A stretch of DNA of 64,000 nt from Bacteroidales bacterium (GTDB lineage Bacteria > Bacteroidota > Bacteroidia > Bacteroidales > F082). The notes under the pieces are model-generated. The model was not told the origin of the DNA and searched no databases. It saw only the letters and a program-made list of their open reading frames with translations. Where the stretch lies: positions 1 through 64,000 of the forward strand of contig JAFGXS010000040.1 of the NCBI GenBank assembly GCA_016936505.1. The letters run 5' to 3'. Numbering within the stretch: position 1 is the first letter of the stretch; each line of letters opens with the position of its first letter. A program made the translations under genes and the position numbers. Positions 43,897-53,213 of this stretch are shown here, in pieces.

Positions 43897-46800
43897 TTAT
43901 CTGTATTTGGGTTTTCCTATAATTTTACCAGATGCCGGGTTCTCCAATGCATTATAAACTGCCTGTAATATGTTGGTTCTTATATTCAACTTCATGATCT
44001 TGGTATTCTCACGTGTTGGATACACTCTGTTGGATAGAAAAATATAAAGCAACTCTTCTTTGGGATCCATCCAGAAAAAAGTACCTGTAAAGCCCGAATG
44101 CCCGAAACTTTGGGCGCTGGCACTGCAATTTGGATAACAGGCATTCCCCTGAAGTGTATCGTTTCCAATCAGTGGTTTATCGAAACCAAGTCCTCTTCGG
44201 TTATCATTTTCAGGGTACTGAACACTGGTAAACTCATGCATTGTTGAATCGGCAATAAATTGCTTTCCTCCGTAATACCCCATCTGCAAATACATTTGTC
44301 CCAGCTTAGCCAAATCGTTGGCTGTACCAAATAAGCCTGCATTTCCAGATATTCCTCCCATCATAGCAGCGCCCTCATCATGCACATAACCATGAATAGG
44401 CTTCTTTCTGAACACACGATCAATTTCTGTTGGGACTATATCCTGCAATGGATCAAATTGATAGGGATTAAAAGTGAGTGTCCACGCACCCAATGGTTCA
44501 TAAAACCTGGCTTTCAAATAATGCTCAAAACTCTGCCCTGTCTCGTTCTTAACTATTTGTGGAAAAAGATAAAAAGCCAGTCCAGAATATTTGTACTTCT
44601 TTTCTTTCAGAATAGGCGACTTTTTAATTTCTCTGTAGATTTTCTTCTTATAATTTTTGTTCATGAAAAGATCCTGAACCACAGGTAAATCAAACTTTCC
44701 CGTTGAATCACAACGAAAAACTCTTTTTTTGAACTCCTTATTATGTTTAATTGTTCTTTCCCAAAATGGAATCCAGGGTTCCAAACCTGCCTGATGAGCC
44801 AAAATTTCCCTTAACGTAATATACGATTTATTGGAATGTTTAAATGGTTTCCAATAATAATAAAAAGGCACATCCAGCTTTAATTTTCCCTCATCATAAA
44901 GTTTCATAATCGGAGGCAGAGCAGCTGAAATCTTTGTCAAAGAAGCAAAATCATACACATCGTTATTCTGAACCTTTTCTCTGTTGTAATAGGTATGATA
45001 ACCGTATGATTTATGAAAAATAACTGCTCCATGCCGTGCTATAAGAACCTCACATCCCGGATAGGCCTTTTGCTCAATTCCGGAAAGTGCAATCGAATCA
45101 ACAGCATGGTCCAACATTTTTCCGTCAATACCTTCCTGCTCAGGAATTGTGTAAGCAAGCCGACTGATGTCAGGAGTATAAATTCCTGTACCTAAAGGAA
45201 AGGCGTTCAAACGAACGGGTAAATTTCCTTTTGAACCAAATGCACCGAATAATAGCTGTGGTGTGAGTTCCTGTGTTAGAGGACTGTCTTCGTATGTAAG
45301 TACCAAACCTTTGGCTTTTTCAACATCCGGCAATCTATTAATGGTAAAAGGATTTCCTAATACTACTACAATACTTTTAGTTGAGTCCATAACCAGCTTA
45401 AAAAGCTGAGCTGTTTTCTGATCCACACCAAAATTTCTGAATGGATACTGACTTAACCGGGTCAAAGCCACCACAACCAAATCGTATTTTTTCAATCTAT
45501 TAATTAAATCATTAGCTGACTCCTTACTTTTTGGTGACCAGTAAAAGTTCTTTGTAACTGTATAATTTGACATCATTTTCTGAAACTCAGTTTCAGTAGT
45601 ATCTCCAATTGAAAGCACTGCTATTTTCTCTTTCTCCAAATTCCTGATCGGAATAACACTATCCGCATTTTGCAGCACCGTTAAAGACGATCGCACCAAC
45701 ATACGGTTCAGAACTTCAGCTTGCGGAGTGTTCAAATCCGCAATCAAACCATTGGTATCAGGAACAGATTCAGTTGCAAGGCCTGCCCAATACTTTGCAG
45801 CCAGTATTTTTTTACAACTTGCATCCACCTGATCCCACGATACTTTTCCTTTGGCAATAGCCCTTTTAATGGAACGGATAGCTCTTGGAACATTTTCTGT
45901 GAATTCAAGAATATCATTTCCGGCTTCCAGCGCTTTGGCATCAACAACTCCAGGAGGATAATACTTGGTAACCCCTTTCATATTCAAGGCGTCAGAAATA
46001 ACTAAACCCTGAAAGCCTAGTTCATCTTTCAACAAGCCCGTTACAATCGGCCTGGACAATGAAGAAGCCTGATTTTTTGTACTATCCAAAGTCGGAATGT
46101 ACAAATGGGCCGTCATAACAGCACCTATACCATGATCAATCATTGCTTTAAAAGGAACCAGCTCCAAAGTATCCAGACGTTCTTTACTATAAGGAACCAC
46201 AGGTAAAGTTTTATGTGAATCAGTATCTGTATCACCGTGCCCGGGAAAATGCTTCGCAGTCGCAATTATTCCGACATCCTGCAAACCATTCATATAAGCA
46301 AGTCCTTTTCGTACCACATTAAATTTATCCATTCCAAAGGATCGGAAATTAATTACCGGATTATCAGGATTATTGTTGATATCAACCACAGGTGCCAGAT
46401 TCATCTGTACACCAATACGCTTCAGTTCGCGACCAATTTCTCTTCCCATACCATAAATAAGTGCATCATTCTGAACCGCACCCAGTGCCATCTGGTAAGG
46501 AAAATGAATAGTATTCTTCAGGCGCATTGCCAAACCCCATTCGGCGTCCATAGCTATCATCATTGGCACTTTCGATTGCGACTGGTAATACCGGGTAAGT
46601 TCCAACTGCCTATCAGGAGTTCCCTGAAAAAAAATAAGACCACCTATCTTATATTTTCTAATCAAATCGGTTATATGCACTTCGTGTTCAACCCCCCTAT
46701 TTGAATAAGCTGCAACAAAAATAAGCTGAGCAATACGCTCTTCCTTCGTCATGGTATTAAACACAGAATCTACCCAGGCATTCCCTTCATCCTGAACAAA

Positions 46801-46914
46801 GACAGGTTGGCTTTTAATGTTTTGAGCCGTTACATTATGAGAATAAGCAAATGATAGGGAAATTCCGAAAAATAAGCCTATCATTCTTATATGTTTCGAT
46901 ACAATTCTATTCAT
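43897..46914 (-). CDS. GH3 beta-N-acetylhexosaminidase fused to beta-lactamase-fold serine hydrolase
   Basis: The 1005-residue exported protein joins two enzymes. Residues of about 40-400 are a GH3 NagZ-type domain (KHFPGHGDTDTDSH, VISDALNMKGV), with a GH3 C-terminal domain to about 600. Residues of about 625-990 are a penicillin-binding/class C beta-lactamase fold with the Ser-x-x-Lys motif in FASLTKISAAL, YSGLAFY and HSGFTGT. The first half should release GlcNAc from muropeptides and the second may act on the peptide side chain. The start overlaps murQ by eight bases, coupling it to MurNAc-6-phosphate use, so the operon is dedicated to peptidoglycan turnover. Confidence 0.92.
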   Translation of the reverse strand: MNRIVSKHIRMIGLFFGISLSFAYSHNVTAQNIKSQPVFVQDEGNAWVDSVFNTMTKEERIAQLIFVAAYSNRGVEHEVHITDLIRKYKIGGLIFFQGTPDRQLELTRYYQSQSKVPMMIAMDAEWGLAMRLKNTIHFPYQMALGAVQNDALIYGMGREIGRELKRIGVQMNLAPVVDINNNPDNPVINFRSFGMDKFNVVRKGLAYMNGLQDVGIIATAKHFPGHGDTDTDSHKTLPVVPYSKERLDTLELVPFKAMIDHGIGAVMTAHLYIPTLDSTKNQASSLSRPIVTGLLKDELGFQGLVISDALNMKGVTKYYPPGVVDAKALEAGNDILEFTENVPRAIRSIKRAIAKGKVSWDQVDASCKKILAAKYWAGLATESVPDTNGLIADLNTPQAEVLNRMLVRSSLTVLQNADSVIPIRNLEKEKIAVLSIGDTTETEFQKMMSNYTVTKNFYWSPKSKESANDLINRLKKYDLVVVALTRLSQYPFRNFGVDQKTAQLFKLVMDSTKSIVVVLGNPFTINRLPDVEKAKGLVLTYEDSPLTQELTPQLLFGAFGSKGNLPVRLNAFPLGTGIYTPDISRLAYTIPEQEGIDGKMLDHAVDSIALSGIEQKAYPGCEVLIARHGAVIFHKSYGYHTYYNREKVQNNDVYDFASLTKISAALPPIMKLYDEGKLKLDVPFYYYWKPFKHSNKSYITLREILAHQAGLEPWIPFWERTIKHNKEFKKRVFRCDSTGKFDLPVVQDLFMNKNYKKKIYREIKKSPILKEKKYKYSGLAFYLFPQIVKNETGQSFEHYLKARFYEPLGAWTLTFNPYQFDPLQDIVPTEIDRVFRKKPIHGYVHDEGAAMMGGISGNAGLFGTANDLAKLGQMYLQMGYYGGKQFIADSTMHEFTSVQYPENDNRRGLGFDKPLIGNDTLQGNACYPNCSASAQSFGHSGFTGTFFWMDPKEELLYIFLSNRVYPTRENTKIMKLNIRTNILQAVYNALENPASGKIIGKPKYR

Positions 46915-47734
46915 CTTTTTTGTTTAGAATATTCAACACTTTACGAACCGAACCATACAACAAAAGCAGTCGTTTAGCCTCATCAGGTTCAAACCCTGTT
47001 TCTTCAACAATCATTCGGGTACCACGTTCCACCAACTTCTGATTAGTTAACTGCATATCGACCATTTTATTTCCTTTTACCCTGCCTAATTGAATCATAA
47101 CAGCAGTTGAAATCATATTCAGCGCCAGCTTGGTAGCTGTCCCCGCTTTCATTCTTGTACTCCCGGTTACAAACTCGGGACCAACTATCAGTTCAATAGG
47201 AATGTCAACCGAATCCGCCAGTTTACTGTTTGGGTTACAGGTAATACAAGAGGTAAACAGGCCCATTTTACGGGCTGTACTAACACCACCAATTACATAA
47301 GGCGTCCTTCCCGATGCAGCAATACCAATTACAGCATCTTTTACACCGGGATTATATTTTTGCATATCCTTCCATGCCTGCTCAGGATCATCTTCTGCCG
47401 ATTCAACAGCCTTTCGGATTGCTTCATCACCACCTGCAATTAAACCAATTACAAGATCATGTGGAGTTCCAAATGTTGGGGGAATTTCAGAAGCGTCTAC
47501 AATCCCCAGCCTTCCGCTGGTACCTGCTCCCAGATAAAACAACTTTCCTCCTTTTTTCAGGCGGGCAACAATCTCATCAACAACTTTCTCAATCTGTGGT
47601 ATATTTTCCTCCAAAACCGATGGTATGGAATAATCCTCGGCGTTTATGCTCTTCAGCAAATCATACACCGACTGTTTCTCCAAATGCTGATATTTCGATT
47701 CTTGTTCCGTAACAGGTTTTGTATTCTTATTCAT
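46907..47734 (-). CDS. murQ: N-acetylmuramic acid 6-phosphate etherase
   Basis: The 275-residue protein is a SIS-fold etherase that splits MurNAc-6-phosphate into GlcNAc-6-phosphate and lactate. Signatures are FYLGAGTSGRLGIVDASE, PPTFGTPHDLVIGLIAGGD, GIAASGRTPYV and TGSTRMKAGTATKLALNM. It is the first gene of an operon with the GH3-beta-lactamase fusion (eight-base overlap) and the PD40 protein. The operon supplies the sugar and cleavage steps of cell wall recycling; a MurNAc kinase or transporter is not in the window. Confidence 0.96.
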   Translation of the reverse strand: MNKNTKPVTEQESKYQHLEKQSVYDLLKSINAEDYSIPSVLEENIPQIEKVVDEIVARLKKGGKLFYLGAGTSGRLGIVDASEIPPTFGTPHDLVIGLIAGGDEAIRKAVESAEDDPEQAWKDMQKYNPGVKDAVIGIAASGRTPYVIGGVSTARKMGLFTSCITCNPNSKLADSVDIPIELIVGPEFVTGSTRMKAGTATKLALNMISTAVMIQLGRVKGNKMVDMQLTNQKLVERGTRMIVEETGFEPDEAKRLLLLYGSVRKVLNILNKKDE

Positions 47735-47828
47735 TGCTATGCTTCATTATTCTTTGCAATACTACAAAAAAGGGGCTTTGTATTGAGGTGATAATCCAAC
47801 TGAATAAAACAAAAAAGAATAGAAATTA

Positions 47829-47836
47829 TACCTTTG
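47829..47836 (+). promoter_or_regulatory. Candidate -7 box TACCTTTG of the TPMT-family gene
   Basis: The sequence matches TAnnTTTG 25 bases before the ATG. Confidence 0.65.
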
Positions 47837-47861
47837 TGAACCTTAAGCAAGAAAATATAAA

Positions 47862-48458
47862 ATGGAAGAATTTTTATCAAAAGAATATTGGAACCGACAG
47901 TATCAAAACCATCAAACCGGATGGGACATGGGTTACGCATCACCGGCATTAATGACCTATTTTGAGCAAAAATCGGATAAGTCAGCCCAGATTCTGGTTC
48001 CCGGAGCCGGAAACGGATGGGAAGTTGAATATCTATATAAAAATGGATGGAAAAACACTTATTTGCTTGATTTTGCGACCAACGCTGTGGAGAGCTTTAA
48101 AATTCGATTTCCTGAATTTCCGGAAAAGAATATAATCGTAAACGACTTTTTTGGTTTTAAAGGTCAATATGATTATATTGTCGAACAGGCGTTTTTCAGT
48201 TCAATCCCACGTAACTTTAGAACCAAATACGCACAACATATTTTTGAATTGCTCAAATCAGGTGGAAAACTGGTTGCTCTATTATTTAATCACGAATTTA
48301 ATTTTTCCGGCCCCCCTTTTGGAGGTACAGTAGAAGAATACAATAATTTGTTTTCCAAACTATTTAACGTTAAGCATTTTACAATAGCTAATAATTCTAT
48401 CAAACCCAGAAAAGGCAGAGAATTATTTATAATTTTAGAAAAGCCTTCGGATTCATAG
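47862..48458 (+). CDS. TPMT family SAM-dependent methyltransferase
   Basis: The 198-residue protein belongs to the thiopurine S-methyltransferase fold group: YWNRQYQNHQTGWDMGYASPAL at the N terminus, the SAM loop LVPGAGNGWEVEYL and EQAFFSSIPRNFRTKYA. Bacterial members methylate thiols, selenium or tellurium compounds or isothiocyanates; the substrate here is unknown. It has its own promoter box and is followed 54 bases later by an uncharacterised gene in the same direction. Confidence 0.88.
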   Translation: MEEFLSKEYWNRQYQNHQTGWDMGYASPALMTYFEQKSDKSAQILVPGAGNGWEVEYLYKNGWKNTYLLDFATNAVESFKIRFPEFPEKNIIVNDFFGFKGQYDYIVEQAFFSSIPRNFRTKYAQHIFELLKSGGKLVALLFNHEFNFSGPPFGGTVEEYNNLFSKLFNVKHFTIANNSIKPRKGRELFIILEKPSDS

Positions 48459-48512
48459 AATAATTTTTCTACTTTAGCCTTTATGAACACATAACCATAA
48501 AACTGTAAAAGC

Positions 48513-49217
48513 ATGAAAAACAGAGTTATACAAACCATTGGAACCATTGCCAAAGAAGAAACCTTTGCCCAGGTTGAACATGTTGATGATTTAAAGCATC
48601 AGGTTTTAGAATCGGTTCGCCCTTTTCCGGGATACCATGGATCAAACTTACCGGGACAAAAAGATGCCGATTCTTATTTTATGGTTACAAAACTGCGCTA
48701 CAATGACGATAAGCTCATCAGAGCCATTATGCAAACGAACAAGGAACTTCCTTTCATATGCGATGCAGCACCCGGAACAATTCATCTTCAACAGGAAAAC
48801 TTCAACATCATAAGAATTCGCGATGTCAAAGCTGCCCAACTCCCTGAACTTATTGACTCTTTTAGAAAATCTGATATTGATTTTCAGAAGAAAAAGAAGC
48901 TTCCAGAAATAACTGCCCTTCTGAGAATAAGAAAATTTTTCAGCATGGAAGAAACCATTGAAGGTATATTCAGAGATCAGGATCGTCCTGATTTCAGTTA
49001 TCTTGAACTACCAATAGGACTGCTCTGGAGCTCCTTCAAAAGCATGACTGAAAAACTGAAATACAATATTGAAGACAGTAATTTTGATGCTGCTCTGGGG
49101 CATGTTTATTGCCCAAAAGGATTATTGGATTTTGTCAGGATTTACGATAAAAATTTCAAGATTGGAAAATTAATTTACATCAAAGAAAAATATTTGGAAT
49201 ACATAGCAAAACTGTAA
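48513..49217 (+). CDS. Conserved-looking protein of unknown function
   Basis: This 234-residue cytoplasmic protein has no signal peptide or membrane helix, and I do not recognise a family. Notable parts are VRPFPGYHGSNLPGQKDAD near residue 40, an Asp/Lys-rich middle with KKKKLPEITALLRIRKFF, and a C-terminal half that looks mixed alpha/beta (LPIGLLWSSFKSMTEKL). The well-kept hydrophobic pattern and normal codon use indicate a real gene. It sits 32 bases before an MscS-type channel gene and may be co-transcribed with it. Confidence 0.75.
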   Translation: MKNRVIQTIGTIAKEETFAQVEHVDDLKHQVLESVRPFPGYHGSNLPGQKDADSYFMVTKLRYNDDKLIRAIMQTNKELPFICDAAPGTIHLQQENFNIIRIRDVKAAQLPELIDSFRKSDIDFQKKKKLPEITALLRIRKFFSMEETIEGIFRDQDRPDFSYLELPIGLLWSSFKSMTEKLKYNIEDSNFDAALGHVYCPKGLLDFVRIYDKNFKIGKLIYIKEKYLEYIAKL

Positions 49218-49249
49218 TTTTGCATTCAAATATTAATCTGAAATAAAAA

Positions 49250-50521
49250 ATGGGAAATTATCTCAGAGAGCTTACTCTTTGGTTCACCAATCTGCTGGTC
49301 GGTCATGGATTTACACAAACTAACGCAGCATACTCAAGTGAGTTGCTGATTTTCATAATTTGGGTATTATTTTCTTACGTCGCTTACTACGTCACCTGGA
49401 AACTAATCCGAAAACTTATTATCCCTATTTTAAAAAGATCCAAAAATCAATTTGACGATTTACTTGTAAAGCACCGCTTTTTCAGAAGATTGTCCTATTT
49501 GGTTCCCGCTATACTTATCTATTATTTCAATACAGATATTGTAATCCACATAAAAGGACTTTCCTCTTTCATTTCCCTGGTTGCCAATGGCTTTTTCGTT
49601 TTTATTGTTATTTTAATGCTGGACAGTTTATTGTCCACCATTAACGATTTCTACGACAGATTCGACTTCTCAAAGGATCATCCAATAAAAGGAATGATTC
49701 AAATCATAAAGATTATTCTTTACATTCTGGGCGGGCTTTTTATCATAGGAACCTTTCTTCAACGTGATCTTAGTTCCCTTTTAATTAGCTTGGGAACCGT
49801 ATCTGCAGTATTGATGTTGATTTTTAAAGACCCTATTTTAGGACTTGTTGGCGGATTACAGCTGATCTTTAACAAAATGATCCGTATTGGAGACTGGATA
49901 ACCATTCCAAAATATAATGCCGACGGTACGGTACTTGAAATTAATCTTACCACTGTTAAAATTCAGAACTGGGACAAAACCATATCAACGGTTCCTACCT
50001 ACAGTTTGATCTCCGATTCGTTTCAAAACTGGCGGGGAATGGAAGAATCAGGCGGAAGAAGATTAAAACGGTCCATCAACCTTGATATGGATAGTGTGCA
50101 TTTTGTTACAGAAGAAGAACTAGAAAAGTTTAGAAAAATAAAAGTACTAAAGCCTTACCTGGCCAAAAAAGAAAAAGAAATTGGTGAACACAACAGAAAA
50201 AATGAAATTGACCCTTCAATTCTGGTAAACGGCCGGCGCATGACCAATATTGGTATTTTCAGAGCTTATCTTGTCGCTTATCTGAACAATCGGGATGATA
50301 TTCACAGCAGCATGACGTTTCTGGTGCGACAATTACAACCTTCAGAAAAAGGAATTCCGATTGAGGTTTATGTTTTCACTAAAACTACAGCATGGGCAGA
50401 CTATGAAAACATCCAAGCTGATATTTTCGACCACATTTTGGCTGTGATACCCGAATTTAATTTACGTGTATATCAATTTCCGAAAAGCTCAGACTTTTCA
50501 CAAATTATCAAAAGAAATTAG
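49250..50521 (+). CDS. MscS family mechanosensitive channel (YbdG/MscM-like)
   Basis: The 423-residue membrane protein has about five helices in the first 210 residues, then the MscS pore helix and beta domain: LISLGTVSAVLMLIFKDPILGLVGGLQLIF, IGDWITIPKYNADGTVLEINLTTVKIQNWDKT and STVPTYSLISDSFQNWRG. The C-terminal cytoplasmic part is extended as in E. coli YbdG. It should release ions under osmotic downshock. Its TAG overlaps the stop of the convergent idi gene (TTAG). Confidence 0.92.
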   Translation: MGNYLRELTLWFTNLLVGHGFTQTNAAYSSELLIFIIWVLFSYVAYYVTWKLIRKLIIPILKRSKNQFDDLLVKHRFFRRLSYLVPAILIYYFNTDIVIHIKGLSSFISLVANGFFVFIVILMLDSLLSTINDFYDRFDFSKDHPIKGMIQIIKIILYILGGLFIIGTFLQRDLSSLLISLGTVSAVLMLIFKDPILGLVGGLQLIFNKMIRIGDWITIPKYNADGTVLEINLTTVKIQNWDKTISTVPTYSLISDSFQNWRGMEESGGRRLKRSINLDMDSVHFVTEEELEKFRKIKVLKPYLAKKEKEIGEHNRKNEIDPSILVNGRRMTNIGIFRAYLVAYLNNRDDIHSSMTFLVRQLQPSEKGIPIEVYVFTKTTAWADYENIQADIFDHILAVIPEFNLRVYQFPKSSDFSQIIKRN

Positions 50522-51060
50522 CGGGACTGGTTCATCTTAAGCAACTCAAACTGGTGTTTTAAAAGCTCTTTAAAAGCTATTTTGAACCAAACAGTATACT
50601 GATCAGGATTAACTTCCATGTCTTTTTTCACCCAATCAATTGTAACATACTTGTAGTCAGAAACCTCTTCGGTATTGGGAACCGGTTTAAAATCTGTAAT
50701 TCCTACCAAAACGTGATCAAATTCATGTTCTTTCAAACCATTTCCAACCGGAGCTTTGTAAACAAAACTGAACAGTTCTTTCAATTCACAATCCATTCCC
50801 ATTTCTTCTCCCAAACGGCGGTGTCCGGCTTCAATAGTATCTTCACCTGAACGTGGATGACTGCATACCGTATTGGTCCATAAATCAGGAGAATGGTATT
50901 TTTCCGAAGCTCTTTTTTGAAGTAAAAGCTGGTTTTGCGTGTTGAATACAAAAATTGAGAAAGCCCTGTGCAGCACCCCTTTTTCATGTGCTTCCATCTT
51001 TTCCATGGTGCCCAACGGCATATCATTTTTGTTCACCATTATTACGTATTCGACCTGCAT
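50518..51060 (-). CDS. idi: Isopentenyl-diphosphate delta-isomerase, type I
   Basis: This 180-residue Nudix-fold enzyme interconverts isopentenyl and dimethylallyl diphosphate. The catalytic cysteine lies in TNTVCSHPRSGED and the acidic motif in HRRLGEEMGM; VLHRAFSIFVFN is the strand before the active site. The frame is open ten codons further upstream, but a -7 box covers that ATG, so the ATG beginning MQVEYVIMV is the start. It is transcribed alone, divergent from the glycosyltransferase gene. Confidence 0.94.
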   Translation of the reverse strand: MQVEYVIMVNKNDMPLGTMEKMEAHEKGVLHRAFSIFVFNTQNQLLLQKRASEKYHSPDLWTNTVCSHPRSGEDTIEAGHRRLGEEMGMDCELKELFSFVYKAPVGNGLKEHEFDHVLVGITDFKPVPNTEEVSDYKYVTIDWVKKDMEVNPDQYTVWFKIAFKELLKHQFELLKMNQSR

Positions 51061-51087
51061 ATTATATCGATTTTCTGACTTGGGTTG

Positions 51088-51095
51088 CAAAGATA
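51088..51095 (-). promoter_or_regulatory. Candidate -7 box TATCTTTG of idi
   Basis: The minus strand reads TATCTTTG. It overlaps an upstream in-frame ATG at 51090, thereby placing the idi start at 51060. Confidence 0.65.
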
Positions 51096-51206
51096 AAAAT
51101 TATTGTTAATAAAGAATAGTTTTAAATAAGCTGTTTACCCAATATTTAGAATCATACTATAGCCATTTGGCACGACATAATAAATTAAGTACGAACCGAA
51201 ATATTT

Positions 51207-51214
51207 TACCTTTG
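51207..51214 (+). promoter_or_regulatory. Candidate -7 box TACCTTTG of the GT2 gene
   Basis: The sequence matches TAnnTTTG 20 bases before the glycosyltransferase ATG. Confidence 0.65.
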
Positions 51215-51234
51215 CAAAAACACCGAAAAACAGA

Positions 51235-52251
51235 ATGAAGAAAACTGCAGTTGTTATACTAAATTACAACGGAGCACATTTCCTAAAGAAATTCCTTCCC
51301 AATGTACTTGAAAAAAGTCCGGAAGCAGAAGTGATTATTGCAGATAATGCCTCGACTGATAATTCTGTTGAACTCATGCAGAGCGAATTTCCTTCTGTGA
51401 GGCTATTGCAACTGGAATCCAATACCGGCTATGCAGGTGGTTATAATATTGCATTGAAACAAATTGATGCAGAATACTATGTTTTGCTCAATTCTGACAT
51501 TGAAGTAACAGATAACTGGTTGGAACCACTGATTCGGATCATGAATGAGGAACCTGATCTTGCAGCCTGCCAACCAAAAATACTGGCTTTTGATGATAAA
51601 AACCGGTTCGAATATGCCGGAGCCTCAGGAGGTTTTATTGATCAATATGGCTATCCATTTTGTCGAGGCAGGATTATGGAGCACACCGAAACAGATGAAA
51701 AACAATACAATGATTCTTCAGAGGTTTTCTGGGCAACCGGAGCATGTTTAATGGTAAAGGGCAAAGTTTTTCATCAATTGGACGGATTCGATGCAGACTT
51801 TTTCGCTCACATGGAAGAAATCGACTTTTGCTGGCGTGCCAAAAACGAAGGGCACAAAATCAAAGTTGTTCCCAAATCGGTTGTTTATCATGTGGGTGGA
51901 GGAACCCTTCCCAAGAGTTCACCACAAAAAACTTACCTTAATTTTAGAAATAACTTTATGCTGTTGTATAAAAACCTTCCAAAAAAACAATTAGGTAAAG
52001 TCATCGCAGCACGACTGTTTCTGGATGGAATTGCAGGAATCAAGTTTTTATTGGACGGCCACATCAAAGATATGATAGCTGTAATTAGAGCTCATTTTTA
52101 CTTTTACAGACACTTGTCAAGACTACGAAAAAAGAGAAAGAAATTAAAACAAAATGATATTTCCCAAATCTATAAAGGAAATATTGTTTGGGCACATTAT
52201 GTTAAAGGAATTCAAAAATTTTCGGATCTGAACCCGAAGAAATTCAGCTAG
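51235..52251 (+). CDS. Glycosyltransferase family 2 (rhamnosyltransferase-like)
   Basis: This 338-residue GT-A enzyme has the nucleotide-sugar motif VVILNYNGAHFLKKFLP, the donor site IIADNASTDNS and an NSD motif in YVLLNSDIEV as the DxD equivalent. The acceptor side shows WATGACLMVKGKVF and HMEEIDFCWRAKNEGHKI, typical of WbbL/RfbF-like rhamnosyltransferases. A weakly hydrophobic C-terminal segment may touch the membrane. It probably adds a sugar to a cell-surface glycan. Its stop overlaps the convergent aroQ stop (CTAG). Confidence 0.92.
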   Translation: MKKTAVVILNYNGAHFLKKFLPNVLEKSPEAEVIIADNASTDNSVELMQSEFPSVRLLQLESNTGYAGGYNIALKQIDAEYYVLLNSDIEVTDNWLEPLIRIMNEEPDLAACQPKILAFDDKNRFEYAGASGGFIDQYGYPFCRGRIMEHTETDEKQYNDSSEVFWATGACLMVKGKVFHQLDGFDADFFAHMEEIDFCWRAKNEGHKIKVVPKSVVYHVGGGTLPKSSPQKTYLNFRNNFMLLYKNLPKKQLGKVIAARLFLDGIAGIKFLLDGHIKDMIAVIRAHFYFYRHLSRLRKKRKKLKQNDISQIYKGNIVWAHYVKGIQKFSDLNPKKFS

Positions 52252-52673
52252 GATTTATTCTTTACAAACCAAGAGACAGCCAGCCAGTAAGAATCAGCAC
52301 CAAAACCCATAATGGAACCGGCACAATTGGGAGCTATATAACTGACATGTCTGAAATCCTCGCGTGAAAAAATATTACTCAAATGCACTTCCACAACCGG
52401 CGTTGCAATGCCTTTAACGGCATCTCCTAAAGCCACAGAAGTATGAGTATAAGCACCAGCATTAAGTATAATTCCATCATAAATATCGTCTGCCTGATGC
52501 AAAAAATTAATCAGTTCTCCTTCCACATTCGACTGCATCGTTTTTAGTTCTGTTTCGGGAAAATCCTTTTGCAACCTGACAAACATATCTTCAAAAGTAT
52601 CACTCCCATAAACAGAAGGTTCACGTTTCCCTAACAAGTTCAGGTTCGGACCGTTAACAATGAGTAACTTCAT
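52248..52673 (-). CDS. aroQ: Type II 3-dehydroquinate dehydratase
   Basis: The 141-residue protein catalyses the third step of the shikimate pathway. It shows GPNLNLLGKREPSVYG with the lid arginine and tyrosine, LNAGAYTHTSVALGDAV, and VHLSNIFSREDFRHVSY with the catalytic histidine region. The length fits the dodecameric type II enzymes. It lies 12 bases after the macro-domain gene on the same strand, likely within one transcript with that gene and DUF2061. Confidence 0.96.
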   Translation of the reverse strand: MKLLIVNGPNLNLLGKREPSVYGSDTFEDMFVRLQKDFPETELKTMQSNVEGELINFLHQADDIYDGIILNAGAYTHTSVALGDAVKGIATPVVEVHLSNIFSREDFRHVSYIAPNCAGSIMGFGADSYWLAVSWFVKNKS

Positions 52674-52685
52674 AAATTTAATGAA

Positions 52686-53213
52686 TTAAAATTTTAAATC
52701 CTGAGACAAAAAATCATCATATAGCGCATAATTCTCAGAATCGAAGCAAACAAAATAGACCTTTTCAGGAAGTTCATTCTTTTCTAAAAACTCTTTCACC
52801 GCTTTAATAGCAATAGGTGCAGCTTTTCTTTTCGGGAAACCGTAAACTCCTGTGCTAATATTAGGAAAAGCCAGTGATTTGCACTTATACTGACCAGCCA
52901 GTTCCAAACATGTTTTATAAGCACTCTGTAATAAGTTATCTTCTCCACTGTCGCCACCATGCCAAATGGGCCCTACTGCATGTATCACATGTTTGGCCTT
53001 CAGCTTATGACCTCCTGTTATTTTAGCTGAACCTGTTGCACATCCGTTCAGTGCACGACATTCTTCAAGCAAACCGGAACCGGCGGCTCTGTGAATGGCT
53101 CCATCCACACCACCACCTCCCAAAAGCGAACGGTTGGCAGCATTCACAATAGCAGCAACATCCATTTGGGTCAAATCTTCCTGAACTAATATGATGCGAT
53201 CAGTTATATTCAT
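52686..53213 (-). CDS. Macro-domain protein (O-acetyl-ADP-ribose deacetylase-like)
   Basis: This 175-residue single macro domain is of the MacroD/YmdB class: [23 protein letters not shown] holds the Asn and Asp of the active site, followed by [13 protein letters not shown] and [12 protein letters not shown]. Such enzymes hydrolyse O-acetyl-ADP-ribose or remove mono-ADP-ribose from acidic residues. It overlaps the upstream DUF2061 gene by four bases, so translation is coupled, and precedes aroQ by 12 bases. No ADP-ribosyltransferase gene is nearby. Confidence 0.93.
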   Translation of the reverse strand: MNITDRIILVQEDLTQMDVAAIVNAANRSLLGGGGVDGAIHRAAGSGLLEECRALNGCATGSAKITGGHKLKAKHVIHAVGPIWHGGDSGEDNLLQSAYKTCLELAGQYKCKSLAFPNISTGVYGFPKRKAAPIAIKAVKEFLEKNELPEKVYFVCFDSENYALYDDFLSQDLKF

